Origin: Paulinella micropora
Taxonomy: Eukaryota > Cercozoa > Imbricatea > Euglyphida > Paulinellidae
DNA: 64,000 bases
Direction of reading: 5' to 3'
Assembly: GCA_019918135.1 (NCBI GenBank)
Contig: WBZZ01002626.1
Coordinates: 18,501 to 82,500, forward strand
A model generated the notes under the pieces. That model did not search any database, was not told the DNA's origin, and saw nothing but the letters and a program-made list of their open reading frames with translations. This document shows positions 1 through 11,286 of this stretch, piece after piece (positions within the stretch are counted from its first letter, which is position 1; the number at the start of each line of letters is the position of its first letter). Made by a program: the position numbers and the translations under genes.

Positions 1-636
1 AACATAAGGTAGGTTGCAGTTGCGATCGAAACGAATCGTAACAGAATTATTAATTGTCTAATAGATATGTAAATAAGTATAAAAAGAAAATGAATCAAAA
101 AGATTGCAGATGTAGATCAATGCGCGATATGTGCGTGCGTATATTACTATGTACATTCAAGTGTCAAACTCAGCCATAGAATTTGTGTTAAGGGGCAGAT
201 TTCAGATTAGCTATCATATTTCATATTAATAGTCAGAATTCAAATTAGTGCAACTTAACTGCTATATTCGTCTGCAAAATCTACATACATATGTAAATTG
301 AATGGATTTAGTGCGATGGCACACGGAACTTAACTAGTTCTGATCACTTTTTAGTATTTTTTTTTGTTGTATAGATCTAAATCAGATAGGGTGCTTGCCA
401 TATTCAACCCGAAATTTAAATTTGAATTTGAAATATACGTAACGGTAATATTTTTGACTATTTTACAATGCCATAATAAAATTTAATTTTTTAACTTTTT
501 TTGATTTGGAAAGTATGGTGCGCAACCCTGCATGTGTGAAGTTTTTATTTGGTGAAAACCACATCTTTTATCTGTTTTAGTTACTTAGCTCTGCGTACAA
601 TCAGGTCAGACGTTCTGACTATCTTTTTCTTTAGTA
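1..636. other. AT-rich non-coding flank left of the first Polinton
   Basis: No reading frame of useful length, RNA gene or repeat is visible. The stretch is AT-rich with short T and A runs. Similarity between the two Polinton copies starts near 637 here and near 21884 in the second copy, so this is probably host sequence or an element edge outside the conserved body. No clear terminal inverted repeat could be assigned at this side. Confidence 0.5.
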
Positions 637-782
637 ATGTTTCTGTGAACTAATATTTTATTAAAGGTCTAACTTTTCAACTTTCTTTTTAATTCTAGCA
701 CTACTTCGTATGTTTTCCGGTTTAATGTCAAGTGATTTTAATAAATTAATATTTTTTTTTTCTCTTTAGTAATTTGTTTAAC

Positions 783-1657
783 TTTATCAGCTAACTGCTC
801 TGCCGGTTCTGTTTCTTCCGGTTGCTCTTCAACATGGGTCTTTAATAATTCACTCGGCCTTACTAAATCCTCTTCAGATAGGATAACTTTGAAGCCCTTA
901 CGGCCTTAGCCTTAAATATGGTTTTACTGAATTGTTTATCACCTTTAGAAAAAATAGTTATTTCTAATTCCTTTCTCACTCTTGTTCCCTTAGGGAATTC
1001 ATTAATTAAAGGATTTCTGTATATTTCCTGTGTGTTTTTTTCAGTCCCTTCATAAACATTAATAGGTACGGCTTTAACTGTTGTATGATATGTTTTATTA
1101 TAAGCATCAACAACCTCATGAATAATCGGCAACCATTGAAAATTTTCATTAAATTCCCATATTAAATTTAATTCATTCCGTATTGTTCTAATAAATCTAT
1201 CTATTATCCCCATTGTTCTGTGATCACCTACTTGAACCGGTCTGTGTTCAATATTGTTCTGTCTAAAATATCCAGCCACTTGACCCTTAAACTCACCTCC
1301 ATTATCTGAAGTAATACTTTTAGGGACTTCTTTCGTAAATATTTTTTTTAATCCTTCCAAAACATAACCTGTAGTTTTATTTTTAATTGGCTCAATCCAC
1401 CCACGACGGCTATAGACATCAATTGCTACTTGTCCAAAATTATAGTTAGCATTACCTTTCTTTGTCGCTACCTTTGACATGTCCATTAAGTCAATAAATA
1501 CTTGGCTCATTGGTTTAGCCTCGGGGGCTGTTATTGTGTTCCATATCTTAGCGGGCTTTGATTGCTTGTGTATTTCAATTGCTTCTTCAAGTTTTTCTTT
1601 CCGCTCTGTCTGCTCAGGAGTTTCTTGTTTTTGTTGCTGACTATGTTTGTAGTTCAT
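783..1657 (-). pseudogene. Polinton integrase (rve family), copy 1
   Basis: Retroviral-type integrase that would join element DNA to the host chromosome. An rve core is recognisable: a FIDLMDMSK segment carries the first acidic residue, ITSDNGGEFKG the second, and a DRFIRTIRNELN segment follows, as in retroviral and Polinton integrases. The N-terminal part is rich in Q, E and K. The C-terminal basic region with PxNVYEGTEKN and KGTRVRKELE resembles the tail of Polinton integrases. It is the first gene inside the left end and faces outward. Copy 2 carries a close relative at 22021-22898. Part of a broken element. Confidence 0.8.
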
Positions 1658-1726
1658 GATATATTATCAAAATTTTAAAAACATCTTTGAGACATCATCA
1701 TTATTTTTTTCTTTCTTGCTTGGCTT

Positions 1727-2193
1727 CTATGCTTGATTATAAACATTAACAGATATGTTCGACTTCTTACCATTTCCTTTCTTAGATTTAGGCTTCGGCT
1801 CTTCTTCACTTTCTTCACTTTCACTTTCGCTTTCATCAGGTTCAGGCTCAGGCACAGGCTTTTTACTTACTTTCTTCTTTGCTTCCGCTTTCTTTCTTCT
1901 TATTTTCATCTTAGCCATCCTTTCTGCGATAATGTCTGTAAAATCACATTCTTCATCGCTCTCACTGCTTTCTTCTGGTGTGTCATCTTGGTTTTTTCCA
2001 TTAATAATATCATTAGCAACACCCATTTCGGCCATGCGGTTTATCCTTTCCTCCATCTCTTCATCATCGCCTACATAAGCCTTTCTACACTTTGCTAATT
2101 TCTCTTCGCTATTTCAACCTTATGTTGCTTTTTGCTCTTAATACTTTCCACAGCTTTACCCCAGTTCTTACAACTTGCTTCGGGAGACGGCAT
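1727..2193 (-). pseudogene. Charged acidic/lysine-rich conserved protein, copy 1
   Basis: No recognised domain. The start is conserved as MPSPEASRKNWGKAVES. It is followed by a basic stretch, an acidic Ser/Glu run (PEESSESDEECDFTD), a KKKVSKKP cluster and a second Glu/Ser run, then a short tail ending NISVNVYNQA. Such mixed-charge composition suits a nuclear or DNA-associated protein, but that is inference. It lies next to the integrase on the same strand, and copy 2 has the equivalent at 23050-23541. Part of a broken element. Confidence 0.5.
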
Positions 2194-2309
2194 TTATACT
2201 AAGATTATTATAGTTTAGTATTTTTAAAATTAAATATTTATTTAAAACTTTTTAGAAAAGTTTCACAAAAAAGATTTTGCTCAAAGATTTTTCAAAATCT
2301 TTGTATATA

Positions 2310-5300
2310 ATGAGTCAATATAAATCATTACTCGGCTTGTCAGAAATCGCGACAGACAGCCTATCAATCGCAAACTTAGACTTAACGAACACGAACATAG
2401 TCGGTCTGAATACAAACAGAGTGCCAGAAGATTCCGACCCAATAAATCTTTATTATACTGATGCGCGATTTGATACACGGCTCGCTTTAAAATCAACAAC
2501 AGACCTAAAAGAAGGGCTTAATTATTATTGGACTGATAACCGCTTTGATACACGTCTCGCTTTCAAATCAACAACAGACCTAAAAGAAGGGCTTAACTAT
2601 TATTGGACTGATAACCGCTTTGACACACGTCTCGCTTTAAAATCAACGACTGACATCAAAGAAGGAAAAAATTTATACTATACAGAGCAACGAGTGAGGG
2701 ACAACGATGAAGTCAAAGCCTCAACTCAACACAGAAGCAATACTTCCAAATCCGCATCAAACCAGTCTATACAATCTGATTGACACTAACATATCTGCAC
2801 CAGTGGTCGGTCAATACTTAACATATAATGATGTAGATGGTAAATGGAAGAATACAGCCCTTGGTTCAATTGATACACTTTCTGATGTAGTCATAACCGC
2901 ACCAATAGCCACTAATAGTTATCTCACATATAATTCAATAAACTGGGTAAATAAAAACATTTCCGATAAATGTTGATGAATTCGGTAATATTAGTATGGG
3001 CGGATATTTGAATATAACAGGAGTAAATTCACTAAATACAAAAGATGTTGATGAATGGATATTTGAGCATAATGATAATAATGATAAAGTGTCAGCAGCT
3101 GGAAGTATAGATAGCCATAGCGATGTGACAATAACAGGCTTCCCAGCAGATAACCAATTACTCATTTATAGCACGGGGCAATGGAGAAATACGACTTCAC
3201 CCTTTCTTAGATTAGACGGCACAGCCAGTATGACGGGAGGACTAAATATGGGCGGTTTGGCTATTTCAGGGGCTTCTACATATAATGGAATTGATCTCGC
3301 TAATCTCGCAGTTGATGGTTCGGTGGTTAAACTAACAGGAGACCAAACCATAGCAGGAATTAAAACATTTAGCAGTATAATAAATGCGAGTGCTGGTCTT
3401 GATATGAAAAGTCAAAACATTACAAATGTAAATCAACTAAATGGTAGGTCTATCACAACTTGGCTATCAGAGCATGATGCGAACACGGCGAAAGTGTCGG
3501 CGAGGAAGTATTGATACACATAGCGATGTGATTGTAACAACAGCATCAGATAATCAACTACTCATTTATAGCACTGGACAATGGAGAAACACGACATCGC
3601 CTTTTCTGAGATTAGACGGGATTGCTAGTATGTAGTATGACGGGAGGACTAAATATGGGAAACCAAAGTATAACAAATGTAAATCTTGTTGATGGTGTGG
3701 ATGTTTCTGTCCTTGATACTTCGGCAGTTAAAACCTCAGGAAACCAAACCATAGCAGGAATTAAGACATATAGCAGTGGTGTTGAAATAACTGGAAATTC
3801 AATCAATTCAACAACAAAGGGAACATTCATTGTTTTCAATTCTACCAGTAATATCGGGTCAATTGCTAGTTTGGATATGAACACGGCAACATATTACAAC
3901 TTTGAAATTTCTGCGAAAAAAATAAGTTTTATTATTGACGGGACGATTGTTTCGTGGTTTAATGCTACTGGCTTAGATTGTAATAGTAGTAGGATTGTTA
4001 ATCTAGGAGCACCACAAAATGCGAATGAAGCGGTAAATAGGCAATATCTGGATGACAATTGCGTGAAACTAACAGGAGACCAAACAATAACAGGAATTAA
4101 AACATTCAACGGGACGAGCACTGTGATAAAATATCTAACTTTAACACAAACGGCTGATTTTAATAATCAAGTTATCATTAATGGTGGAAATATAACATAT
4201 AATGGGGCGAAAAAATTAAACCAAAATGGAGAGATATATTCTTTTCACAGAAATCAGGTGATTATCAATATTCTTTTCACAGACATCAAAATGTAAAAGG
4301 GGCGGGATTTTATATTTCAAAACTTTTGGACAATAAAAGTGCTTCATCTGACATTGTCCGTTTTAACAATGCCGGTGGTATGCGGTTTTATGGTGCTTTG
4401 GATATGAATTCAAACAACATAACAAGTGCTGGAGCAACTACTTCAACCGCAGGAATAACTACGACAACATTAACAACAAACGACAAAATAACAACAGCAT
4501 CAGGTAAGCCAATAATCATAGGCAATACAACGAAAGGCACAGGGGCGACAGGAGGCTTAGAGTTGTATGGAACGACGAACAACATTGCGGGGCCACATAT
4601 ACAGGCAATAACGACGGCAGACATCTATCCAGTTTTTCAAAATCTCAACTGGGCACACGACAATATAGGCTTAAGTTTTGATGCTTATTATGACGGCTCA
4701 AACTGGAAATCAAGTAATGCTGGTTCAAACTTTCAAATATACAAAAACTCAAACAAACTTGCTGTTAAGTATAAATCAGGAATAACAGCAGGAAGCAATA
4801 TAACATGGTCTGAGGCGATGAATGTAACCACTGCGGGATTAATAACGGCAAATGCGGGGATATCAACAACGACGTTAACAACAAGTGGCTTACTAACTGC
4901 GAATGCGGGGATTACATACACTGGCACACTAACGTCAGTAACGAATGCCAGTGGGGCGAAAATAGGAATTCAGGGACTAACAGGCGGAACAAGTGCAAAA
5001 GGAATATTTCTATGGGATACCACCAATACAAGTTGGGGAATCTATGCGGCATCTGGTGGAATTGGAAACACTAGAAGTTTGGCAAATGCTTTGGCTGTTT
5101 CAGGAAATGATTTTAGTTCATATAGTTTTCGTTTTAGGACTGCTAATGATGCTACAATGGGATTTGTATGGGAGAATTCAGGGGAGCAACTATTAATGTC
5201 ATTGAATGGTGCAAACGGAACTTTATGGACAAAAGGATTGATAACGGCTAGTGCGGGAATTACATATTCTGGGTTGCTAACGACCACAACTAATAATGGA

Positions 5301-6062
5301 GCGAAAATAGGAATTCAAGGACAAACAGACGGGACGAATGCGAGAGGAATATTTGTATGGGATACTGCTGATTCAGCATGGAGGATTATATGTCTCAGTC
5401 TGGAGCAAATAAATCATTAAATGGAGGAACAGCACCAGCAGGAGGAGTAGGCGGAGGATTAACTTCTTATGCTATTAGATTTAGAGTGAATAATTCTTCA
5501 ACGAGTGGGTTCATATGGGAGAATAGTTCAAATACTGCTTTAATGTCTTTGAAAGCAAGCGATTGACAATTATGGGTATTGTCTAATCCAATTCAATATT
5601 CAGACAGGAGAAAAAAAAGAAGATATAAAGGAATGCTTAGGCTTAGATTTTATTAATAAGTTAAATCCAGTCTGCTATCGTATGATTGATGATAACAAGA
5701 AACAGAGAACGGGTTTAATAGCACAGAAATTAGAAGAAATACTAACAGAAATGAATATGCTAGATTTTGGCGGTTTTATAAAAGAAACAATTATGGTTCC
5801 GTGTCCAAAGCAAAGAAAAGAATGCGAATTGAAGGGTGTGAGCGTTAATCCAGAAGATGTTAAATGTGTTGATAGTGGTGATGTCGGTTATGGTATAGGT
5901 TATTCCGAGTTTATCGCCCCGTTAATTAAAGCGGTTCAACAATTATCAGAAAAGTTAGTTAATTTAGAAAAATAAAATAAAACTTTACTTAATATATTAC
6001 AAGACCAAGCAAACCAATTAGCAGAAATCAGAGCAGTCGTTTTTTCAAATGTCAAACAATAA
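2310..6062 (+). pseudogene. Fibre protein with repeats and C-terminal S74 chaperone, copy 1
   Basis: Long fibre-like gene. Near the N-terminus about three tandem 75-bp units encode DNRFDTRLALKSTTDLKEG-type repeats like those of phage tail fibres. Next come two copies of a larger module (SIDTHSDV...IYSTGQWRN...LRLDG...SMTGGLNMG), then short ITANAGISTTTLT-type repeats. The end carries a peptidase S74 intramolecular chaperone, with the hallmarks PIQYSDxxKKEDIKECLG and RTGLIAQKLEEIL. In phage and viral fibres S74 trimerises and then cleaves itself off the shaft. The likely role is host attachment at the capsid vertex. The gene is broken in several places, and copy 2 has a close relative at 23604-27126. 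Confidence 0.75.
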
Positions 6063-6404
6063 TACAACTAGACTTCACAGACCTCCACCTATTATGGATA
6101 TGGATGGCGAACTAACTCCAGAATTAAAGTCTCGTGTTCTTGAAGTAGAACTAAAGACTGAGGAAAAAAAAGTAGAGCACGAATTGGAGGATAACTGGAA
6201 TTGTTGTTGTATAAAAACAGACCGACCGACAGCCGACTTATTAAATACTTATTTCAAATGGGTATCATTATCGCTATTATAACCCTTTGTATCGTGAGGC
6301 TATCTGAAAAGAACTTACCTTGTGAGGTTGCTAATACTTATGTAGGAATTTCGACTTTACTCATAGGAATTTGCCTTCCATCACCTTCTTCAAGTAAGAA
6401 ATGA
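6049..6404 (+). pseudogene. Small membrane protein downstream of fibre, copy 1
   Basis: Begins MSNNNTTRLHRPPPIMDMDG, continues as a charged Glu/Lys segment with a CCC cluster, and ends in a hydrophobic segment (GIIIAIITLCIVRLS) followed by a second one (VGISTLLIGICLP). One or two membrane spans are therefore likely. The start overlaps the fibre end by a few bases, so the two were probably co-transcribed. The same arrangement occurs in copy 2 at 27113-27468. Function unknown. Confidence 0.45.
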
Positions 6405-6504
6405 TATTTTACTCATGCGTAAAACATCGTCCACCATTAAAGTATAAAAACGATGTTTGAGAATAAGCGAGAGTGCGAAGCACGAAGTGAAATTCTCAAA
6501 TATC
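6403..6504. repeat. Cloverleaf-type palindromic repeat 1
   Basis: Outer arms GATATTTT and AAATATC enclose a core AAACATCG...CGATGTTT hairpin. A long arm follows, beginning GAGAATAAGCGAG and closing with ATTCTC. The whole can fold as a multi-arm cruciform. It lies just after the small membrane protein gene. The related element at 27467-27581 holds the same position in copy 2. Confidence 0.7.
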
Positions 6505-6831
6505 AAAGCATTCATATACTTGAGTTTTATACCACATAGCATCATTTGAGCAGATTAAAGGAACCGCATGATCAAAACTAACACACCAATCACTCATAGG
6601 CTTATACACACATTTAAATTTAGTTTCAATACCTTGCTTTATACAATAAGCACAACTCTCATTCTTTTTTTCGCTTACCCGTGAGTAAAAGTCGCAGGCA
6701 GTTCGCGAAAATATTTTGTTACTAAAAAGTTTGTCATCAGTAATATAATCATGGCTGACTATAAATACCAAAAGATTATTTTTCTGAGCAGTGATTTTGT
6801 TGGAAGAAAAACATTTAATAAAAATATTCAA
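6496..6831 (-). pseudogene. Secreted-type cysteine-rich protein, copy 1
   Basis: The conserved part runs from FSRTACDFYSRVSEKKNESC through KFKCVYKPMSDWCVSF to YECFDI, with about seven cysteines regularly spaced. In copy 2 the equivalent at 27580-27828 starts with a hydrophobic leader (MILIFLFMWSVLG), so it is probably a small secreted or ER-lumenal disulfide protein. It is on the strand opposite to its neighbours and overlaps the start of the next plus-strand gene. The upstream 35 residues here are not shared with copy 2 and may be non-coding. Function unknown. Confidence 0.45.
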
Positions 6832-7110
6832 ATGTCATTCACACCGACCAAAATGAATGTTAAGTTTATTCATTATACGAACGACCAGACGGAAACCAAA
6901 ACCAGAATTCTTTATATGGACAGAATTGGAATTATCGGCACATTCGCTGATAGTAATATAGCAAACATTTCAAACCTCAGTTATAATTTGGGTGTCGTTG
7001 GATGGACGGACGGTCAATATACATTTAAAGTCCTTGAAACTGACAGCGGAAATATTGATACAGGAAATTTAGCGGGAAGAATTGTTGTATGTTTGGAATT
7101 TCTTGCTTAG
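6751..7110 (+). CDS. Conserved 119-residue Polinton protein, copy 1
   Basis: Starts MADYKYQKIIFLSSDF and is predicted mostly beta, with alternating hydrophobics (MNVKFIHYTNDQ, GIIGTFADSNIANISNLSYNLGVVGWTDGQYTFKVLE) and an end reading GRIVVCLEFLA. Size and strand pattern would suit a single jelly roll or a capsid cement/penton-type protein, but this is inference. It sits immediately before the packaging ATPase, and copy 2 has it at 27851-28216. No named family recognised. Confidence 0.5.
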   Translation: MADYKYQKIIFLSSDFVGRKTFNKNIQMSFTPTKMNVKFIHYTNDQTETKTRILYMDRIGIIGTFADSNIANISNLSYNLGVVGWTDGQYTFKVLETDSGNIDTGNLAGRIVVCLEFLA

Positions 7111-7118
7111 AATATACG

Positions 7119-7943
7119 ATGCAAAAAATCAATAGCATTAAGGTGAAGCCTGTAAAACAAGAGGGGGATGGAAACAAAAAAGCCAAGGGTTATAAATTAT
7201 TCAACGAGCCGTATGCCAATATATTTCTACTCGCCCGTAAGAAGAGCGGGAAAACAACAGCACTCTTTGAAATACTGAAAAGGACAACCGACAGAAAGAT
7301 CCGTATTGTCATTATCGCTTCAACAATACACAAGGACTACATTTATAAAGCAATGCTAAAGCACTTTAAGAACAGGGGAAACCCAATGGCAATATAAACC
7401 TTTCTTAAGTCAGATGGTGTAAATGTGATAGACTATGAACTTGACAAACTGAACAGACAGGACGAGCAACACGAAGGAGAAATAAAACAGGACAAAGAGG
7501 AAATAGAGAAACCACAATTTTTATACTTTGGAAAGGAAAAGAAAAAAGAAGAAGGTGAGAAGAAAGAGAGACCAAGTAAGTATATTTCGCCAGAGGTTGT
7601 TTTTGTTTTGGACGATTTAGGAAGTGGATTAAGAGATAAGTCAGTAAGCAACTTGTTAAAAAAGAACAGACACTATAAAAGTAAGGTTATTATGTCAAGT
7701 CAGTATCTGAACGACCTACGGCCAGAAGCCATTAAGCAGTTAGATTATTTGTTAATCTTTCCGGGTCAGTCTCAGGACAAAATGGAACTCGTGTATAAAC
7801 ACTTAGACTTATCTTTTGACTTTGATTATTTTCTTCAAAAGTTTCACGAAGCAACAAAGGAACGATTTAATTTTCTTTATGTCTCAAGTGTTGATGATGA
7901 GTTAAGAAAAAATTTTGCCTATCGCATGAAATTATATTTTTAG
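7119..7943 (+). pseudogene. FtsK/A32-type DNA-packaging ATPase, copy 1
   Basis: P-loop ATPase expected to pump element DNA into the procapsid. The Walker A motif is LLARKKSGKTTAL near residue 45. The Walker B motif is VVFVLDDLGSG, followed by a KKNRHYKSKVIMSSQYLNDLRPEA segment holding the polar sensor typical of A32-like packaging ATPases. A lysine/glutamate-rich insert (about 50 residues) lies between the two motifs. It is part of the conserved ATPase-protease-capsid module of Polintons, and copy 2 has its relative at 28270-29089. Part of a broken element. Confidence 0.75.
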
Positions 7944-7991
7944 AATTATTTTTTATCTTTGCTGAAAAGATTTTTAAAATCTTTCTAATAT

Positions 7992-8300
7992 ATGCCAGTA
8001 TCACCAGTGATAATGTCACAACCATCAGGATATAACATCGGATACAATCCATCAATGCCACAGAAGGGAGGAAAAAAGAAAACTAAGAAGAAGAGTGGGC
8101 AAAAGGGAGGAAAGATTAACTGGGCTAAGTTCGGAAAAACTGCCTTGGCTGTTAATAAATTCCTTCGCGATAATAAGGTAATCTCTAGAACTGCGGGTGC
8201 ATTGAGTAGCATTGGGGTGCCTTACGCAGGTAGTGTTAGTGCTACAGCATCAAAACTCGGATATGGTAAACAACAAGGAGGTGCTGTAAAGTTTCATTAA
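7992..8300 (+). CDS. Small basic core/minor virion protein, copy 1
   Basis: About 100 residues. A very basic N-terminal half (GGKKKTKKKSGQKGGKINW) is followed by an amphipathic segment and a Gly/Ala-rich end (ISRTAGALSSIGVPYAGS, then KLGYGKQQGG). This layout resembles adenovirus core peptides and the small basic proteins of Polinton-like viruses, so it may bind DNA inside the particle or act on membranes after cleavage by the protease. GG sites that an adenain-like protease might cut are visible. Copy 2 has it at 29167-29484. Confidence 0.5.
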   Translation: MPVSPVIMSQPSGYNIGYNPSMPQKGGKKKTKKKSGQKGGKINWAKFGKTALAVNKFLRDNKVISRTAGALSSIGVPYAGSVSATASKLGYGKQQGGAVKFH

Positions 8301-8352
8301 ATATTTTGTTTCAAATTCTAAAATATTAGAAATATTTTTTTGTTAATATACA

Positions 8353-8655
8353 ATGGTCGCTAAAAAGACTCATAAGAAAAAGGCAAAAGTCCGTCCACCT
8401 CGGGTTTATAGGAATAAGAGCGGGAGACCTTATATTATCCAGAAGGGTAAAAAATATTATCTTAATTTTGGTAAGAAAACAAATGATATGAGCACACTTC
8501 AAATCGTTAAGTTGTTTTTGAAATATATTGGTAAGCCGAGGCCACAAAGGCAGGGTCGCAAGCCAAGGGGAAAAATAATCAAATCTGATTCAATCGTCTT
8601 GAACACGAGAACAGAAACCAGATACAAAGCAACGTACAAAAGAAATATGATTTAA
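8353..8655 (+). CDS. Small basic conserved protein, copy 1
   Basis: About 100 residues and strongly basic. It begins MVAKKTHKKKAKVRPPRVYR and contains NKSGRPYIIQKGKKYYLNFG, a compact beta-hairpin-like motif. That motif is also visible in copy 2 near 29610-29760, where a palindromic repeat abuts it. It lies between the basic core protein and the coiled-coil gene on the same strand. Function unknown; a DNA-binding virion protein is a guess from charge alone. Confidence 0.4.
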   Translation: MVAKKTHKKKAKVRPPRVYRNKSGRPYIIQKGKKYYLNFGKKTNDMSTLQIVKLFLKYIGKPRPQRQGRKPRGKIIKSDSIVLNTRTETRYKATYKRNMI

Positions 8656-9554
8656 TACATGACGAGGAAGAAAAGGAAAAGAAGAAGAGGGAAGATGTGA
8701 TAGAAGAAAAGAAAAGGCTAGAACGAAAAGACATAGCAGATGCTAAGGAAAGACAAGATATAATGGATAGGGAACATAAAAGAGAACTAGCGGATATTAA
8801 TGAACGACAAGAACAAAAAGCCAGAGAACTAAGAAGGGAGCAAAAACTCATAGAAGATGTAAAATATGAAGAAGACAGAAAAAATAGGATACAAGCATTA
8901 CCACCAGTTCAATATCAATATATTATGCCACCACAGCTGGGACAGCCACAAGAACAACAGGCACAGCTAGAGGTAAAAGTTAAACCAAATCAAGAATTTG
9001 AAGAAAAAAAATTAATCATAAAGTCTGGAGTTTTTACTCAAGCAGATATAGATAATTGGGAACCTAGTAAAATACAAAGTATAGCAGAAAAAATAAAAGA
9101 ATTTCAAAAGCAACAAATAACAATAGATGATATTAAAAAAATGCTAGGAGCACAAGAAGCATTGAATAAAAATATTGGAAATAAATTAGAGGAGGCTAAA
9201 TACAGATTAATGTTGAAGAATGGATTGTCAAATAGTAATATTGAAAAAAAACCGACTATTAAAATTCTTGGTGAAGCATTAAGGGAAAAACTTAAAAATG
9301 AAGGCCACGATGTTAAAGGTTGGAACCAAAGGGCATCGTGGATAATAGACAAAATTGTAGAACATAAAATAGATGTAGGACAAAAGAAGGACGAAGTAAA
9401 AAAGAAATTGGCTGAATATTTGGGATTACAAACGGGGACTGGTTTAGAAGATTTGATTAATAAAGTGTTTTCCGTAGAAAACATTAAAAAGTATTTATCA
9501 CGAAAAGAATGGGTTCATTCAATGAGAAAAAAGATTATGTTAATGTTCTTGTAA
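8656..9554 (+). CDS. Coiled-coil protein, copy 1
   Basis: The N-terminal third is a long charged coiled coil (KKRLERKDIADAKERQDIMD and onwards). A Pro/Gln-rich linker (PPVQYQYIMPPQ) follows, then a helical domain with GVFTQADIDNWEPSKIQSIA and DIKKMLGAQEALNKNIGN, and an end rich in Lys and Leu. The domain is well conserved in copy 2 (29789-30769). The end overlaps the start of the protease gene, suggesting joint expression. It may be a scaffold or a minor virion protein; no family recognised. Confidence 0.5.
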
Positions 9555-10254
9555 ATAAATACAGAAATGAACAGCAACCGGAGCCACAGCAACCGGAGCC
9601 ACAGCAACCACAGCCACAGCAAGAGCCAGAGCCACAGCAACCAGAGCCCGAGCCACAGCAACCGCAGCCAGAGGAGCCACTGCCTGAGCCACAGCAACCA
9701 CAGCCAGAGGAGCCAGAGCAACCACAGCCAGATAAGCAACAGCCCGAGCCCGAGCCACAGCAAGAGGGAGAGGGGCGGGGACTAATGACTAATGAAATAG
9801 ATGACATAATGAAAAAATATGGATGGTATCCCGGAGCGATAGCCAGTGATGAAATTTACAAGTTGAAGCCAGGAAGCAGAAAGCGTATGAATTTGGACAA
9901 TCACAAACAAGCGGGGTCTCATTGGATCGCGGTTTACTGCTCTTTAGATGGCGATAGAAGTATAGAGATATACGACCCGCTAGCCCTGTAGAAACCAACA
10001 GAAGGCTTTCAACAACAAATGAAATAACTAATAGACAAAAGCCATCCCGATAGTTATTTGTTAATGAAGGTCAATCAAGTAAAGCAGCAATCAAACACCT
10101 CAGACACATGCGGTTGGCATAGTATGAGATTTTTAATGGAGCGAGCGAAAGGAAATAAGGTTTAAGTTTGCTAGCGGTTATACAGACCTTAAAGAAGAAG
10201 AAGCGGAAAAATTAAAAGCACAGAATGGATATGGTAATTTTGATACATTTATCT
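9509..10254 (+). pseudogene. Adenain-like cysteine protease with Pro/Gln repeat, copy 1
   Basis: The N-terminal part is a QPEPQQPEP-type low-complexity run. The C-terminal part is a C5/Ulp1-type protease: GSHWIAVY carries the catalytic His, IEIYDPLAL the Asp, and SDTCGWHSM the catalytic Cys, preceded by GWYPGAIASDEIYKL. The family cleaves capsid and core precursors during particle maturation. The equivalent in copy 2 is at 30724-31482. Part of a broken element. Confidence 0.75.
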
Positions 10255-10279
10255 GAAAATATTATTTATATGATATACA

Positions 10280-11086
10280 ATGGAGTATAAGGGAGGCCGT
10301 GCGAGTGGTATTACATAAATAGTAAAAATAGAATAACGGGAACAGACAGCGACTTTACACACGAAGTCAATATGAAGGACTAGACAATCCCACACACTGC
10401 AAAATTCTTCATATCTATGTTCCAAAATCTTATTATTCAGTTGCCTCTCCATATAATACTTTTACATTATCCGAAGACGGGCATGAGGCTTTAATTACGA
10501 TACCTGAGGAAAACTACACAATGAACAATTTAAAAAATAAACTGGCCGAGGTACTGACGACAGAAAGTCCGCATGACTATACTTATGTTGTCTCAAGCAA
10601 CAATACAAACACAGAAGCGGAGAATGGCAAATTGACATTCAGTGTTTCAAATAACGGAGGTATTCAACCGCGGTTTATATTTGATGGTGATACCCGTATT
10701 CACGAGGTAATGGGGTTTGATAGAAACTCGACATATTTCTTCGCTAATGATTTTATTAAATCACCGAATGTGATTATTCTAACTGGCGAAAGACTTTATA
10801 CCTTCAATCGGACTTAGTTGGTGAAGGAGATAATCATGTGCTACAAGAAATATACACAGCCAACGAAATTCCATTTGGAGCCATTATATACGACGGAAGT
10901 GGGTCTGAGTATGGCAAGAAATTATCAACCAGTTCAAATAATGTATATAGGTTTTATCTTACAGACGAAAACGATCAGGCTATAAATCTTAATGGGTTAG
11001 GTATTGTTATGACATTATTAATTTACAGAGAGACAAATTATTTTAATTTATTTACATCATTTTTCAATTTGTTAAAGGTGAGGTGA
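10280..11086 (+). pseudogene. Minor capsid (penton-type) protein, copy 1
   Basis: Begins MEYKGGR and continues with NRITGTDSDFTHEV, a signature seen at the start of Polinton and virophage minor capsid proteins. It ends in NLNGLGIVMTLLIYRETNYF, where the last jelly-roll strand would be. It lies directly upstream of the major capsid gene, the usual Polinton order. Copy 2 carries a whole-looking relative at 31545-32357. Part of a broken element. Confidence 0.7.
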
Positions 11087-11196
11087 TATTTGACAATTTC
11101 ACTTCGTGCTACGCACTCTCGTTTATTGTCAAACATCGTTTTTTAAACTTTAATGGCTTACGATGTTTTATGATGACGAAGTCAGAATGAAATATC
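11085..11196. repeat. Cloverleaf-type palindromic repeat 2 (filled site; copy 2 empty)
   Basis: GATATTTGACAAT...AAATATC outer arms enclose a TTCGTGCTACGCACTCTCG arm, a core AAACATCG...CGATGTTT hairpin, and a TGATGACGAAGTCAGAA arm. It lies between the minor and major capsid genes. The same interval in copy 2 (32358-32439) has no such element, only a short GATATTT remnant or target. Confidence 0.7.
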
Positions 11197-11229
11197 AAGT
11201 AATTTAATTTTAGAATTATTTATTTTTTT

Positions 11230-11241
11230 CTATAAATATAT
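11230..11241 (+). promoter_or_regulatory. TATA-like promoter of the major capsid gene, copy 1
   Basis: The sequence CTATAAATATAT, preceded by a T run, lies 45 bp before the ATG. The same motif at nearly the same distance precedes the capsid gene of copy 2, although the capsid genes themselves have diverged strongly. That conservation argues for a real late-type promoter. Confidence 0.45.
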
Positions 11242-11286
11242 GCTGGTGAATCAGTTAATTTTCACAACTGCCTAAAAAAAACAAAA

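Noticed and set aside
1755-2078. Ser/Leu/Phe-rich plus-strand frame (also at 23105-23425 in copy 2)
   Set aside because: Exact mirror of the Glu/Lys/Ser runs of the minus-strand charged protein.
2440-2690. Tandem 75-bp repeats that might suggest a CRISPR array
   Set aside because: Units are coding, contiguous and without spacers; they encode fibre repeats. The same holds for the 51-bp units near 26211-26330.
6403-6504. Cloverleaf fold of the palindromic repeats as a tRNA-like gene
   Set aside because: No anticodon arm, T-loop or acceptor features; folding is explained by inverted arms alone.
9515-9807. Trp/Leu-rich and Cys/Gly-rich minus-strand frames
   Set aside because: Mirror of the Pro/Gln/Glu repeat in the protease N-terminal region.
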